Notes: a model not told the origin generated them from the letters alone. 64,000 nt of DNA from Chromobotia macracanthus (GCA_036877525.1 JAZGTH010000005.1:10580001-10644000); one strand, 5' to 3'. Positions 53,901 through 64,000 are shown, counted from the first letter of the stretch. A program made the numbers and translations.

Positions 53901-56900
53901 TCTTTGCGTATGTTTAAGTCAAAAGCCACACTGACATTACATAGGAAATCGGACCCAACATCTCAAACTATAAATCGTTATTATAAATTGACTGTTGTAA
54001 ATTGAGAAAAACTGGACTTTTGTTCAGTTTTACTAAATGCATCTTAAAGCCAATAAGCAAGGGTATTTATTTTACTGTAGTATTGAAATGATTCTCCAAA
54101 GAAAATCTTCTTTTCTAAGATAAACACACTTTTTGTTTTTACACACTTTTTGTTTTTTTGAAAACTGTGCACTGATGATTTTATGAAGAGCAGCTGAAGT
54201 GGTGAAAACATGCACTAATTAAAGGAGACTGTAAAGCTGACTGCATTTTTAAAGTTGTTGCATGACAAAAATGAGACATTTTGTAACACGGTGCTTGTAT
54301 CTGGGGTTTTCAAACAGGCCATAACAGATCAGACATTTGATCAACTCAGAACAGGAAGTGGTTAGAGTGCTGAGCAGTCGCTTATTCTCACTGCGGCCAA
54401 GGCAGTATTAACCACACTCCAAGCCCCTGTGGTTAAAGCGCATATATATGTGTGTGTGTGTTATATGTGTGTCACCCAAAACACTTCCAACCCAGTCCCT
54501 ATTCACAGTGCATTCACACACTCCAACACACACTTTCTCCTTCACCAAACCTTTTGCTATTTTCTCAATGGTAAATAAAAGAGGTGCGGTGGTGGTGGTG
54601 CGGGGCTTTACGGAAAATGCTGTCTAGAGTCTGGAGGTCAGCCCAAGGGTAAAATACTTCTCCAGGAGTCAGAGAGAGGTGAGAGAGGCTGAAATCACGT
54701 TAGGTTTATTTTCCCCGGAGAGGAGACGAGCATAAATTCATTTAATCCTCTTTTTCTGCAGATTCGCCTAGCTCTTTTTGGGGTGAGCGCGGCCCCGCTC
54801 TCTCTCGTGCCTCGGGGTACAGTGAGAGCTTATGGGATACAGAAGAGGTGAAAGCAAGCGATGATCACGTCCTTAAAAGAAGCAATCCAGACTGTGATAT
54901 AAATAACAGAAGGCAAGAGGTCAAGCTGAGGTCATAAAAAAATGGGTGTGTGAAAAAAAAAGGCGTCACGTACTTATGGATCGTACAGTACTGTCTGCCC
55001 TGAAATCTCTCTCTTACGTAGCAAAGGAACACACTGTCTGATGGGGACTGCATGTCAGCTATGCAGTATATACCATAATATATAATTTATATGGCTGAGC
55101 TTGTCTGATTACAGACTGCTTTGATTTTTGGCTGCAGAGACACTGAACTGAGGTCAGTTTAATGTTGCTGTAAACATAATTATAAATGTAAACATTTGGG
55201 AAAAGATTAAAAATGAATTATTTTATGAATGCAGTGCTTTGAATTTGAAATAGAGATAAAAGCAGATGCATGTCAGTCCAGCTGTCCATTCATCCATCCA
55301 TCCATCCACACACACACAGTTTTTTCCTTTGTGTTATCACAGCCAAAGTGATAATGGGAGGAGTTAATTTTGGATCTTGGGTGTGTGTGTGTGTGTGTAG
55401 GTGTATGTATTTGTAGAACTGAACAGAGTAAGTGGTTTGGAGCTTTGAATGCCATGAGCCCTGAACCAACGCACCAAAAAGCCTCCAGCATAAATCTTAA
55501 GAACAATCACGGTCATATGTGTGCATGTGTACACAGACACTGAGAGATGAGTTCACCGTTTCATTCTGATGCTTTTAAAACAGAACAGTGTTTCTCCACA
55601 GACCACACACTTTAAATACAACACAAATACCCCATAAACACGCTCTGATTCATATTCCCTGACTGATGGCCAAAACACCATCTCTCAAATCAATATTTCA
55701 CCAGTTGTGTGATACTCTGTCCTACTGGTGCTCTTGAGCAGATTTTTAAAAAAAATTTCTAGGCAACATGTACAAGCGTTAATGTCCCGCTCGCCCATCT
55801 CCACCTCTCTCACTCTCTCTCCATCTCTCTGCCTCAGGTGGTGATTTAAGAGACGAGACAGTCTTCTATATTTAGTGACAAAAAAAATCTAAAACCAAAC
55901 AAGATCTCAATATGCTGCGCTACCTAGAATCTGGAGTACAGCTGGACGTTTATGATAAAATGTGCAGACTGAACTCGTTGACTGATGTCTCACTGTGAGC
56001 AGATCGTGATCTCTGATTATCTAATGGCTCACTGTAGTAATACGGACATCTCTCCAGGAGTCACACAGAGGTGAGGTGGTATTTAACAGTGAAGGGACAC
56101 TGAGTGCAGAAAACATCTCGCCCTGTGGTGGACAACTCGGGTCAGTCGGTGCAAAGAACGATCGGTTCCTTTAACTAAAATAACATCATTTACATTGTAG
56201 CACTAATGTACTTCAGCTAATTCAATTCGATTCAAATGTATTTATATAGCCCGTTTTTAACAATGTTGTATAGTTTCAAAGCATCTTTACATATAAAGCA
56301 GCTTTACATATGTTAATTCAAAAGCATTCACTTGCTAATGTTATAATGCTTTTAACATCTGTTCACTAAAGTGAACAGTTTTCTTGGGTACCATAGCCCT
56401 GTCTATTGTATCCCTGTATTTTGCCACTGTAATAAATAAAATAATAAATAAATAAACTAATAAAGCTACTACAACTAATGTCTTTTTTATTAACACCCTA
56501 TAAAGCTTACATTCATCAGTTTTGGAATTAAGCACGATGCATATAATGTGTTTAATATGCACATGAATTAATATTTAAATTAAACGTGTGACATTTTTAT
56601 TGTCATCAGGTAAATACAAATTAAAGCAAAATCAGTGTAAACACACAGATTCCACAGTGTAAACAGTGTTGTGTTGACACTGTAAAAACAGCCCCAAATT
56701 CCAGTATTAAAATGGCTCAAGGTTCATAACACCACCTGCATTCAAAGTGTGTGATACGAGAACATCCTAAGGAGAACCCTCTGTCCTCAACTTCATGTGC
56801 TGTACCTTCTCTCTTCATTCCCATGGCCAGACACTTCTGATAGCGGCAGTACTGGCAGCGATTCCGCTGGCGTTTGTCGATCACGCAGTCCTTATTGTCT

Positions 56901-57942
56901 CTGCAGGTGTAGGTCAGGTCCTTGCGTACGGTCCTTTTGAAGAAACCTTTGCATCCCTCGCAGCTGTACACACCATAGTGTTTACCTGCACAGAGCATGA
57001 GCCGATAACATTAAACACACAGAACCATTACAACAGCCCTAGAATTTAGAGTTGCTACCAGATGATAAAGCAATTGGACACTGGGGTGATCATGGCTATG
57101 GATTGTCTCTTGTGGGATTTGAATCTACAACCTTCTGGTCCCCCATTCTTTGAACGTATCTGACTTTAGAATACACTTTAAAATATCCTGAAACTTCTCC
57201 AGCATACCCAATCGTGTGAGGAACATGACCTTAAGTTAGACAATTTCTGTGAAAACACTGTTAAAAACTGAAATTAACACCCGAACAAAGAACCTACAAG
57301 TGATTATTCGCTAGATGTTCGGTTCTGTGTGTGTGTGTGTTAAAAAAATATTACACATAGTCCTGGCTGTATAAATAGGGGAAAACAGTGGATCGGACCG
57401 ATCACTGCAACACTATAACACTCTCGCAGCCAATCAGAAATGTGTCCGCCAGCTGTTAGTCATTACATGTGTTGCATGGCACATTCGTCATTTGGAGGGT
57501 GGAGCAATGAAGAGAGAGGTGTGTTTGTCTGGGTGTTGATTTCAAATATTGACATTTCTCAGAAGTCACTTACTGCACCTTTAAAGGAATAGTTTACAAA
57601 ACATTTTCTATCAATTTTAATCACCCTCATGTCATTCCATATGACACAAGGTGGTATTCTGAGAAATTTCTCAGTGGTTTTGTGTCCATACAATGGAAGT
57701 CAATGGGTGTCACTGTTGTTTCGTTCCCAACATACCTTTAAAAGCATTAGGCTACACTACCCCTCTATTATGCATGAGTGTGTTTTGGTACCTGAAGAGC
57801 GGTCGCCACAGATGGCACAGATGTGTTTGGTGAGGGAGAGGGGAGTTCCCGAGGGCTGAGCCGGCACCTTCATCACACCGTTTAGACCCAGGGGCGGCTT
57901 GATGTCTTCTGAGCTACTGACAGAGTTCATGGGCGAGTTCAG
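42683..57942 (-). CDS. rxra: Rxra, retinoid X receptor alpha (8 coding exons; N-terminal exons beyond the right edge)
   Basis: Rxra is a nuclear receptor that binds 9-cis retinoic acid and is the shared heterodimer partner of RAR, PPAR, VDR, TR and others. Exons in transcript order: 57942-57792, 56985-56806, 53715-53546, 47501-47372, 46729-46597, 44624-44533, 43826-43721, 42830-42683; 369 residues, exactly the human length from the same junction. The DNA-binding domain has all zinc-binding cysteines and the P-box CEGCKGFF. The hinge carries [16 protein letters not shown]. The ligand-binding domain runs from [14 protein letters not shown] to the AF-2 helix [11 protein letters not shown], and the LLRAGW arginine (human Arg316), which contacts the ligand carboxylate, is present. 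There is no insertion in the ligand-binding domain like that of some fish Rxrb forms. The missing first part (about 93 residues in human) is the A/B region. RXRA is favoured over RXRB/RXRG by the end APHQMT and by linkage to wdr5/brd3/vav2; fish have rxraa and rxrab and I cannot assign which. Confidence 0.97.
43053..43330. mobile_element. Degenerate Tc1/mariner-like terminal fragment
   Basis: Begins cagtaccggtcaaaagtttggaaaca, the recognisable end of a widespread teleost Tc1-like repeat, followed by diverged interior (aactatgaaataacac, tagtcaccctatg, gaggaatcatcctgagaagc). No transposase frame remains. Confidence 0.6.
43487..43617. repeat. Palindrome: about 48-bp inverted arms around a (TA)n core
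   Basis: The left arm 43487-43535 (catatgaaaatatttttaag, gaaacatttcagtcaagtgtgac) and right arm 43566-43617 (gtcacacttgactgaaatgtttc, cttaaaaatattttcatatt) are nearly perfect reverse complements. The core is about 30 bp of TA. Confidence 0.95.
43721..43826 (-). CDS. rxra: rxra coding exon (LBD helices 8-9)
   Basis: [20 protein letters not shown] to YPEQPGR with split codons at both ends. Acceptor ATTTCAG, donor GGAAG|GTACAG. Confidence 0.97.
43827..44532 (-). other. rxra: rxra intron
   Basis: About 700 bp. A 141-codon minus-strand open frame at 43942-44367 has no recognisable family, no splice support and lies wholly within the intron, so I treat it as chance. Confidence 0.6.
44533..44624 (-). 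CDS. rxra: rxra coding exon (LBD helices 7-8)
   Basis: [20 protein letters not shown] to IVLFNP. Acceptor GTGGTCAG, donor CCCAG|GTACCT. Confidence 0.97.
44701..44874. mobile_element. Short copy of the GGGATAGTTCACCC-type foldback MITE
   Basis: Starts ttaaagggcattcaaccaaaaatgaac and ends in the inverted form aggtgaactatttaactttaacattccctttaaa, with tcatttaatcacc and gtatgactttc inside. Same family as 53194-53480, with internal deletion. Confidence 0.75.
44985..45290. promoter_or_regulatory. Intragenic CpG-dense block in rxra
   Basis: Many CpGs within 300 bp (gagcggcgtc, gaccgggtgac, gcgaaagttcgagcgggcgggg, cccggcgcttaagtcgacc, gcgcggcgcatc) against an AT-rich intron. It may be an alternative promoter or an unmethylated enhancer. 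No exon is recognised. Confidence 0.4.
46597..46729 (-). CDS. rxra: rxra coding exon (LBD helices 5-7)
   Basis: [20 protein letters not shown] to AGVGAIFDR, including the beta-turn region. Acceptor CTCTCTCAG, donor GACAG|GTTAGA. Confidence 0.97.
46730..47371 (-). other. rxra: rxra intron
   Basis: 640 bp; includes a GGTTGCTA-type repeat at 47170-47282. Nothing else recognised. Confidence 0.7.
47170..47282. repeat. GGTTGCTA-rich dispersed repeat
   Basis: Reads gtggttgctaaagtg, ggtggttgctaggaagttgctgaggtg, ggtgttctgagtagttgcta, a phrase-repeated element frequent in cyprinids. Confidence 0.6.
47372..47501 (-). CDS. rxra: rxra coding exon (LBD helices 3-5)
   Basis: [20 protein letters not shown] to DDQVILLRA, with the coactivator-groove helix 3 and the ligand-contact Arg of LLRAGW. 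Acceptor CCCACCAG, donor GCAG|GTGACT. Confidence 0.97.
47721..47866 (-). repeat. Family A repeat copy 3, folded into a palindrome around (TA)n
   Basis: 47721-47769 reads as the reverse complement of the family A end (cccagct...gaacgttctcagaacattgg). Then 47770-47800 (acgagttataaaaatgtttt, aaaacttctta) and 47836-47866 (aagaagttttaaaacat, ttttataacttgt) are inverted arms around about 35 bp of TA. Confidence 0.85.
47801..47961. repeat. TA and TG microsatellites
   Basis: (TA)n at 47801-47832, (TG)n at 47865-47900, then TA/TGTGTA runs to 47961. Confidence 0.95.
49167..49320 (-). mobile_element. tRNA-derived SINE, reverse orientation
   Basis: Reads from the tail (tatttggcagacgcttttatccaaagcaac) to the head (tgtgttccctaggaaatgaaccc ... 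aattaagctacaggaacaca). Same family as 38839-39002. Confidence 0.85.
52516..52529 (-). promoter_or_regulatory. CTCF-type motif (minus strand)
   Basis: The minus strand reads CCAGTAGGGGGCTC, one mismatch from the CTCF core CCASYAGRKGGCRS. It faces the plus-strand site at 40708-40721. Confidence 0.5.
53194..53480. mobile_element. Foldback MITE with TTAAAGGGATAGTTCACCC ends
   Basis: Full-length-looking copy with ends ttaaagggatagttcaccc and gggtgaattattcctttaa, and inner inverted words (tcatttactcaccctcgtcattc / gaatgacatgagagtcagcaaatgatga; gaagatatttt / aaaatatcttc). A very abundant cyprinid element. It stops about 65 bp before an rxra exon. Confidence 0.9.
53546..53715 (-). CDS. rxra: rxra coding exon (hinge)
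   Basis: [20 protein letters not shown] to TNLAMPSNS; the DNA-binding domain extension, hinge and LBD helix 1 ([14 protein letters not shown]). Acceptor ACATACAG, donor TCA|GTAAGT. Confidence 0.97.
53825..54008 (-). repeat. Interspersed repeat, family B copy 2
   Basis: The reverse complement starts caatttataataacgatttatag, continues gttgggtccgatttcc and gtgtggctttt, then cagatggcgatagag and ttacggcttgcag. The same order is found at 19785-19960. Confidence 0.6.
56221..56316. repeat. Dispersed fish repeat (TTCAATTCRATTCA...TATAGC type)
   Basis: ttcaattcgattcaaatgtatttatatagcccgtttttaacaatgtt followed by caaagcatctttacat and gcagctttacat is the usual wording of a repeat found across teleosts. 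Confidence 0.6.
56806..56985 (-). CDS. rxra: rxra coding exon (second part of DBD)
   Basis: [20 protein letters not shown] to [10 protein letters not shown], with the P-box, D-box and second zinc finger (four Cys). Acceptor CTGTGCAG, donor GAAG|GTACAG. Confidence 0.98.
56986..57791 (-). other. rxra: rxra intron
   Basis: 800 bp; contains a possible SINE head fragment near 57105-57170 (gtgggatttgaatctacaaccttctggt) and a partial foldback MITE (57580-57740). Confidence 0.6.
57580..57740. mobile_element. Partial foldback MITE (related to 53194-53480)
   Basis: Starts tttaaaggaatagtttac, with aatcaccctcatgtcattcc, tttgtgtccatacaatggaagtcaatggg and cccaacatacctttaaa. Its other end is missing or diverged. 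Confidence 0.7.
57792..57942 (-). CDS. rxra: rxra coding exon (end of A/B region, first zinc finger)
   Basis: [20 protein letters not shown] to [11 protein letters not shown] plus G. The [15 protein letters not shown] motif with its SUMO-type IKPP is typical of RXRA. Acceptor TTTTGCAG, donor TCAG|GTACCA. Confidence 0.97.
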
Positions 57943-59212
57943 CTGCAAAATCAACAATACACAAACAACAGACATCATTCAAACAAGTCAACATACAGAC
58001 TCTGAGAGCTCGGCTGAAAGCAAGTACCAAGAGGCCCGACTTTACTGTCAATTACCACAGGAATGAGCCAGGCTCATAACAAACCTGGCTAACTTTGAGA
58101 TTTCAGATTGATTTTGTGCTGTATTGTTTTTTGATTACTCTCTCTCCAGATCCTTCTCCTCCTACCTCTCACTGTAAGTACAAGCAATGGATGCTGAATA
58201 TGTCCCCAGCCTCATGTTTTCATATCCAGCACCGGCAGCCCAAATGTTCTATGCCAGAATGGCGGCAATAAAATATTTAGCAGGGCAGTGAAATAAAGAC
58301 AAGCTTCTGTTTCTTTCTCTCCCTGCTAAAATGTGTCTGGTGGACTTCATCCAGAAATTCATCTGCTCGTGCTTGTGTATTTTGAACAAGGTGCACAGCA
58401 ATATAGTTAAATTCCTGTGATGGCGGCGGCCGAACGTAGATTTATTAATCAATGCCAGCGAAGGCTTTTTCGCTTTCATCGATCATGCGGCATTTTTGCA
58501 CGTTATTCTGAGGTGATGTAACAATCGTGCAACAACAACAATCGCTAATAACAGAAACATCTCATTTGTTACCACTCAGAAAAAACGCACACTGTTCATA
58601 GTCAATTACAAACTTTAATTACATCCGTCGCAAGCTGTATGGGTTTTGAGTAAATGAATGTTTCAAATGGGCAAAAACTGTGCCAGACAGACTGCTCCAG
58701 GAAAATAAACCATCTTGCCGGTAAGAGAGTCAATGAAAATTGCAGCAATAATGTGAAAATGGTAACTGTGTTCCTGTGTGCCTAAGAACACGCTGATGCA
58801 TCAATACAGTCTAACAGTGGTGCACGGCTTAACTGAATATTATGGGACATCAGTGTCAAGCAGTTACTAAGTTCTAGCAGATCCTGGCAGCAAAGTATAA
58901 TGCGAAACTTGACACTACAAGGTTCTCACATGGAGTCACACGGCTTCTCCAAATGTAGCTCCCAAACACTATTTAAACTATCTTGCGATGTGAGTTTTCT
59001 CAAAGCTTGAGGCCAGTCGTGAGAGGGCAGTGGTCACATGACAGAGCCCTGCTCACATGCAAACTAGCATGTCGGGCCTGATAAAGAATCCATTTAGACT
59101 GTGAAAAGCACGTCAATTTGTTCTTCACACTGAGGCTGTGTTGATGCATGTGTGTGAGACTTGATAGAATGCTGCGGTGCGTCATACAGCCAGAAGACAG
59201 TGTACACGGGCA

Positions 59213-59370
59213 GTGTTCCTGTAGCTCAGCTGGTAAAGCATTGCATTAGTAACACAAAGATTATGGGTTCGATTCCCAGGGAACACACATACTGATCAAA
59301 TGTTTAACTGGAATGCACTGCAAGTCTCTTTGGACAAAAGCATCTGCCAAATGCATAAGTGTCAATGTAG
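59213..59370 (+). mobile_element. tRNA-derived SINE
   Basis: The best-preserved copy: tgttcctgtagctcagctgg (A-box TAGCTCAGCTGG) and gggttcgattcccagggaac (canonical B-box GGTTCGATTCC), then tail gtctctttggacaaaagcatctgccaaatgcat. Not a functional tRNA: the body after the B-box lacks a proper acceptor stem end and is followed by the SINE tail. Confidence 0.9.
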
Positions 59371-60164
59371 ACCAGTGTAGCCCCATCTAACAGACACACA
59401 CAGCTCAAAGCCACAGCTAAAATAAGTTTTGTGAAACTTTATGAACTTTATGGTTTCTTCATGAAGATTGTGGCAGATGTATCCACTGGAATTTAAAGTT
59501 TGTAATGTTTTACTCTGTGTTCACAGCAAGTCTACCAGTTACGGTAGTCTGTGCCAGTTACGGTTATAAAGCAGCAGTTTTCTGCATACAGCTGTGAGAT
59601 GCACACTTCTCTATTTCTGTCCTGTTAACACAATGTTTACATTAAACATTAAAGCAATTTCATTTTAATGAAATTTTTTTCATTTTATTACTTGCATAAC
59701 ATCACTACCAGACGCCCCCCCATGTGTCCTCTGACTAATATTAGCCTGTATGTTACTGAGATGTGTCATGCATACCTGTTGTCTATTTACACACTTGCAT
59801 GCAAACAAAAAGAATAGCTGTTCTTTTACATGTATCTGACTCCATCACCCCAACACCACATGTATGTCCTCACACGCCCCCTTTTTGTGCACAGCCATGC
59901 ACACACACCACTGCTAAATCTAAACAAACTTAAACAAATGAGCTTAAACGAGCAAACTAAATCATCTTGAAGCCAACACATCCAAAAAAACAAGGAGACA
60001 AAAGCAATAATTAAAACAAACGAATCTCAAGAAAAATCTATGCGTCTGTCATTCAATATAGTGATTAATTCCGTCCATCAAAACATGCAACACACCTGTG
60101 GGCAAAATCCTCAGTATTTTACTAGGTTTGATTTATGATGACAGAAATGGTCACTGTCCTTGAA

Positions 60165-60440
60165 AGAACTCAAGGCTGCAGGGACCGCAACGGCACGACC
60201 CTTTTTAACCGCAAGACGTAACCGGTAAAGAAGCGCAGAAAAAAAGAGGGCGTGGCTGAAAAATTGCACATGCAATACTTCATTCTAAGGCTGTCAGTTT
60301 CCGACAAAAACATTTTTGCTTCTGTTTCCAAAAAGCACTTTAAACATTCTCGCATTACCCGCCCACAAATAGTCTCTCGCACGCAACACGTGCAGACACA
60401 CGCCATAGCAGCTGTTTCGCCGGACAGACACGCTAAATCC
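60165..60440. promoter_or_regulatory. CpG-denser patch, possible alternative rxra promoter
   Basis: Around 17 CpGs in about 270 bp (ggaccgcaacggcacgacc, ccgcaagacgtaaccgg, attacccgcccac, tctcgcacgcaacacgtg, ttcgccggacagacacgc), unlike the surrounding AT-rich intron. It lies 2.3 kb upstream of an rxra exon. Promoter function is only inferred. Confidence 0.35.
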
Positions 60441-62499
60441 AGCCTGTTTGTCTCCATTTCATACCTTCTGTTCGTCTGTTTCACTGGAACTGTGGAGTTC
60501 TTGATTTCCTCTTTTTGATACAGAGGCTGGACTATCTGAGGATCTCAGTACGGCTATTTTCAACATGCAACCCAATCTGTCCAAACTCTCTCGCCATAGT
60601 GTGTGTGTGTTATGAAGGGATTAAAAGGTCTCAGTTCTGTGACTGTAAATAGAATAATCCTCTCCCCCATACATGATCACGCACTCTTCTTTGAGGGGTA
60701 GGATGTCAGACGAGTGCCCCTCTGTAAAAAGGCCATGATCAGCCAGCCATGCTGTAACATTTACACTTTGTGTGTGTGTGTGTGTTGCAAGCTGCTGAAC
60801 TGACTGTTGGCAGAGGTCCGGAGATCATTCTGTAAGTCTGTTTTAGAATTGGATATTTAATTTAAGTTACAGTGGATCATTTTCTGATATCTAAAATATC
60901 TGTATTATCTCGGCTAAATATGCAGAGACAACATAAGTCATTATTTTTAGGTAACACGCCAAAAACAGCAAATACATCCATAACTATAGACACCGTACAG
61001 AGCTATATAATCAAACAGACCACTGAATTTATTTGCAATTTATTGGCATGCAATTCAGTGTGTTATTTAATAAGAAAAAAAAAATCAATAAGTTCTTCAA
61101 TAATTCTAATTTGGGTCTATTTTTATTTCTCCAGGAGAAACTATTGAAATAAGTTCATAAATAAGTTGAACACAACAGATTTCTGAGAAATCCGCTAGAC
61201 TGTAAAATGGTAATACAGTTTTGTGTATTTACAGTTTGTTCATACTGATTTGATTTGATTCAATACGTAACAGTCACAACTGTTCAGATTGTCTAGTAGT
61301 AGATTTAAATAAGAAATTGGTATAAAAAGTCAACCATTCACACAGTTAGAAAAAGGATGGTAAAATATTGCTCTCAAACAATGCTTGACATTGTTACGAA
61401 CTCCTAAGGGCCCATTCCAAACGTGCATCATAGTTTATCACGTGGCCTGTAGCAACAGCATCCAACAGAGATAAAAAAAAAGTCCAGAGTCAGCAAACAG
61501 ATCAAGTGACTATCTGCAATGATAAATACTGTTGACCTAAATGTACTAAGAGAGGATAGATCTGAGATCAACTTATCTGGCTAAAACACTGATACAAACT
61601 CCATCTCAAAGTCTTCATTTAAACACCAGTCAGTCAAATCTGAATCACACCCAAAGCACAGGCTTACCTTTCCAACATTTAAACTCCCATGATGTCATAG
61701 CCCAACACTGATTCATTCAAAATCTACTTCATTCCTCCCCTGGTCAAAACCTTTTGCCTCTGTGGACCCTCAAGTTCAGTCTGCAACTTAGTCCAGGTTC
61801 AAACTCTCCTGTTTTCAGAAAGAACACATGGCGCAGTGTCCTGACAGGAACTGTCTGCGCTTTCAGTTTAAGGAGATTCAGGCTTTATGTTATCCTCTGA
61901 CATTTTTACCGCAGCACAGGGAGACATATACGCTCCTCGCAAATGGATACATTTTATGTGATGTGATACAGGTAGATGAATACTTGGCAGGCAATGGTCG
62001 GTGTACATCATTCTGAATAACTTTTGTTTCTTTATAAACAGAGACTAAGAACATAAATCTTGGACCTTAGAAGAGCTTAGCTGATCTTGGCGAGTCGAAA
62101 AACCATCTTCTCTCAAAAGGACACTTCAAAGGGTAACTGAAATCCTGCAGTTTCAACCTTTAGCACACGCTCACCATGAGAAAGCAGCTTCACACTGCGG
62201 AGAACTTGAATGCTCTCATCCAGAGTGCATTGTGAAAGGACACGAAACATTGAGTGTCTGAAGCCATCACATTAGGTATATCATTGTGTCTGATTTAGTA
62301 ACGTGTATAATAATCAATAATGATAGATCTGATTGATGGCAAGGGATCAAATTATATTAAAGCCATAATCAATTTTTATTGTGCATTAATGATTTTATCA
62401 CCTCTTTAACCATGATAAAAACACTAACACATGACCTCATTTGACTTACTGCTTTTATGAAGTGGTGGCAACAACAATACAGTATGAACGTGAATAGTT

Positions 62500-62545
62500 T
62501 GTACTGTAGTTACTGTAGCTGCTGTAGCTACTGTAGTGCTGTAGC
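62500..62545. repeat. CTGTAG-type short tandem repeat
   Basis: tactgtagttactgtagctgctgtagctactgtagtgctgtagctac, an impure hexanucleotide tract. Confidence 0.8.
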
Positions 62546-62994
62546 TACTTTTAAAAACAACAACAATAGTTACTTTAAAAAAGAAATGATAGCTGAAATA
62601 ATTTTTCTGCCAAGAAATCAAATACATTTGCATTGCCAATTACAGCAAACAAACAAATAAATAAATGAACAAATAAATAAAATGACATGCAGTCATAGAT
62701 GTATTTTACAGTAGCTTGGGATGCATCTCATCCAATCAGAATTCACTTCAGGACATAATATTATTTATGTAAATACAACACGCCATTTAAGGTCATGCAG
62801 TACAGTAATTTTACCCTAGTAAAGAGGACCTGGGTGAATATTATGTTAAATTAATGGACGTTTACATCTGTGCATTCAAGCAGCATTCCTTTGAGGTAAC
62901 TAAATCAATTTCTTGTTGTGCATGTGCATATAAATCCCTATGAAAGAAGCCATGTCACCCTGTTATGACATGAAACTCAACCCCCGATCCACCC

Positions 62995-63210
62995 TCAGAC
63001 AGGATGTGTACATCACCACATGGGAAAGCTTCACTGATAGCTGTGACATTATCTTTATCTCTAACCACTGTGGGGCAGCGGGGCGATCCTCTCTCCTGAT
63101 AACCCACTCCACATCTGACCTTTGACCCTCTGACACCCATTACTCACCCTGAAAGTGACCTACTGAAGGCTGCTGTCAGACTCAGTTGAGTCAGCCCTGT
63201 GGACACAACT
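62995..63210. promoter_or_regulatory. Candidate rxra intronic enhancer (GATA, DR1, AP-1)
   Basis: Contains two adjacent AGATAA on the minus strand (63049-63060), a further GATAA (63098-63102), a perfect-spacing DR1 TGACCTTTGACCC (63116-63128) and an AP-1 site TGAGTCA (63187-63193). The motifs are seen; activity is inferred. Confidence 0.4.
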
Positions 63211-63289
63211 GTCAGCAGCAGAGTCAGTCTTGGTTTGAATCATCCCTAATGGCCAGTATTAGCAACTGAGATCTTGTAGTGAAGCGCTT

Positions 63290-63352
63290 TGTGTGTATAT
63301 ATATACACACACACACACGTAGATATGTGTATATGTATACGTATGTAGTATG

Positions 63353-63389
<37 letters not shown>

Positions 63390-63400
63390 ATATACATATA
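63290..63400. repeat. TA/CA/TG microsatellite
   Basis: Runs of TATATA, (CA)n, TATGTATACGTATG and (TG)n; the open frames across it on both strands are artefacts. Confidence 0.9.
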
Positions 63401-64000
63401 TTCATATGTATATTTATTTATACAGTACATACAAAATACATTAATCGGCCTATACATTCCATATAAATACTACATATTTCTTAAAACCAATTTGTCAAGC
63501 CCTTTGAAAGCATGTTGTGCACACCCCTACCCTTCCTAAAAGGCATTTCTGGAATTCAGACAGATGTTTTTCTGACAGTCTTCTTTAGGATTGATGACGT
63601 TTATGTTCACAAAGACACGAGAGAGGCAAACACATTCTCCAGAAACCTGTCCTTCACCGCAGGTATGGATAAGATGGATGAGACATCTGGTTCCAAGCGC
63701 TGTTTCTTTCCGAAACAAACACACTGCACAACCTAATCAATACCTACACATCCATGAGGAGGAACTAACCAACCACCATCTTCTATTCTCATGGTCCTCC
63801 AGCCCAGACTCAAGCCAATGAAAGAGGGGCAGATCTTTTATCCTGTGCTGCTCTGTCTGGCTCCCGTGTCCTGCTGAACCGTGAATGATGTCTGCACTTC
63901 AGCAGACAGTTCTGGGCCAAGACAGATTATGAGCGTGGAGCCGCTTCCTCTGAAGAAATTTTGTATGGTGGAATAATTGCCCAGAGCAGAAACAGCTGTC

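Larger units (their letters stand above)
53716..56805 (-). other. rxra: rxra intron (3.1 kb)
   Basis: Contains the family B repeat (53825-54008), short (GT)n and (ATCC)n runs (about 55287-55320 and 55380-55399) and a dispersed AT-rich repeat (56221-56316). No gene seen. Confidence 0.7.
57943..64000 (-). other. rxra: rxra intron upstream of the first zinc-finger exon, continuing past the edge
   Basis: No A/B-domain exon is seen (expected text near MDTKHFLPLDFS or PTLGFSTGSPQ). Contains a SINE (59213-59370), a CpG-denser patch (60165-60440), a CTGTAG hexamer-like run (62500-62545), a motif cluster (62995-63210) and a TA/TG microsatellite (63290-63400). Confidence 0.7.

Overview
This window is nuclear DNA of a teleost fish, most likely a cyprinid. 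The genes are vertebrate, with short GT-AG introns. The interspersed repeats (tRNA-headed SINEs with a B-box, AGGGATAGTTCACCC-type foldback elements, AATAAGGTTCC-type elements, TA/TG microsatellites) are the kinds common in zebrafish and carp relatives. There is no bacterial, phage or CRISPR content. I recognise families from memory of vertebrate proteins; no search was run.

Four genes follow the order of human 9q34: vav2 (minus, first coding exon only, 20387-20590), brd3 (minus, complete coding region, 10 exons, 24878-30679), wdr5 (plus, complete coding region, 13 exons, 34484-37000) and rxra (minus, 8 of its coding exons, 42683-57942, 5' end beyond the right edge). All splice sites were placed by hand and every exon phase closes. 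Predicted products are Wdr5 334 aa (same length as human), Brd3 655 aa (human 726) and the C-terminal 369 aa of Rxra (exactly the human length from the same splice junction).

Layout: 1-20386 is vav2 intron 1, with repeats, a 0.7-kb TA/TGTA microsatellite at 12513-13241 and a possible enhancer near 16 kb. A CpG island at about 21.0-21.7 kb is the vav2 promoter. From 21.8 to 24.9 kb lie the vav2 upstream region and the brd3 3' UTR. brd3 and wdr5 are head to head, with a palindromic NRF1-type site on each side (31.79 and 33.03 kb). wdr5 and rxra are tail to tail around 38.6-39.4 kb. From 39.4 kb to the right edge is rxra: a long 3' UTR, then the ligand-binding, hinge and DNA-binding exons separated by repeat-rich introns.

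Three of the products are nuclear chromatin or transcription factors: Brd3 reads acetyl-lysine, Wdr5 is a scaffold of MLL/SET1 H3K4 methyltransferases, and Rxra is the common heterodimer partner of nuclear receptors. Vav2 is a cytoplasmic Rho-family exchange factor. The block is conserved by synteny and is not an operon. I found no undescribed multi-gene system. The points most worth checking are a missing C-terminal exon in brd3, in-frame tandem splice donors and a strong-context uORF in brd3, a DR1/GATA/AP-1 cluster inside rxra, a convergent pair of CTCF-like motifs around the 3' half of rxra, and palindromes centred on TA repeats in rxra introns.
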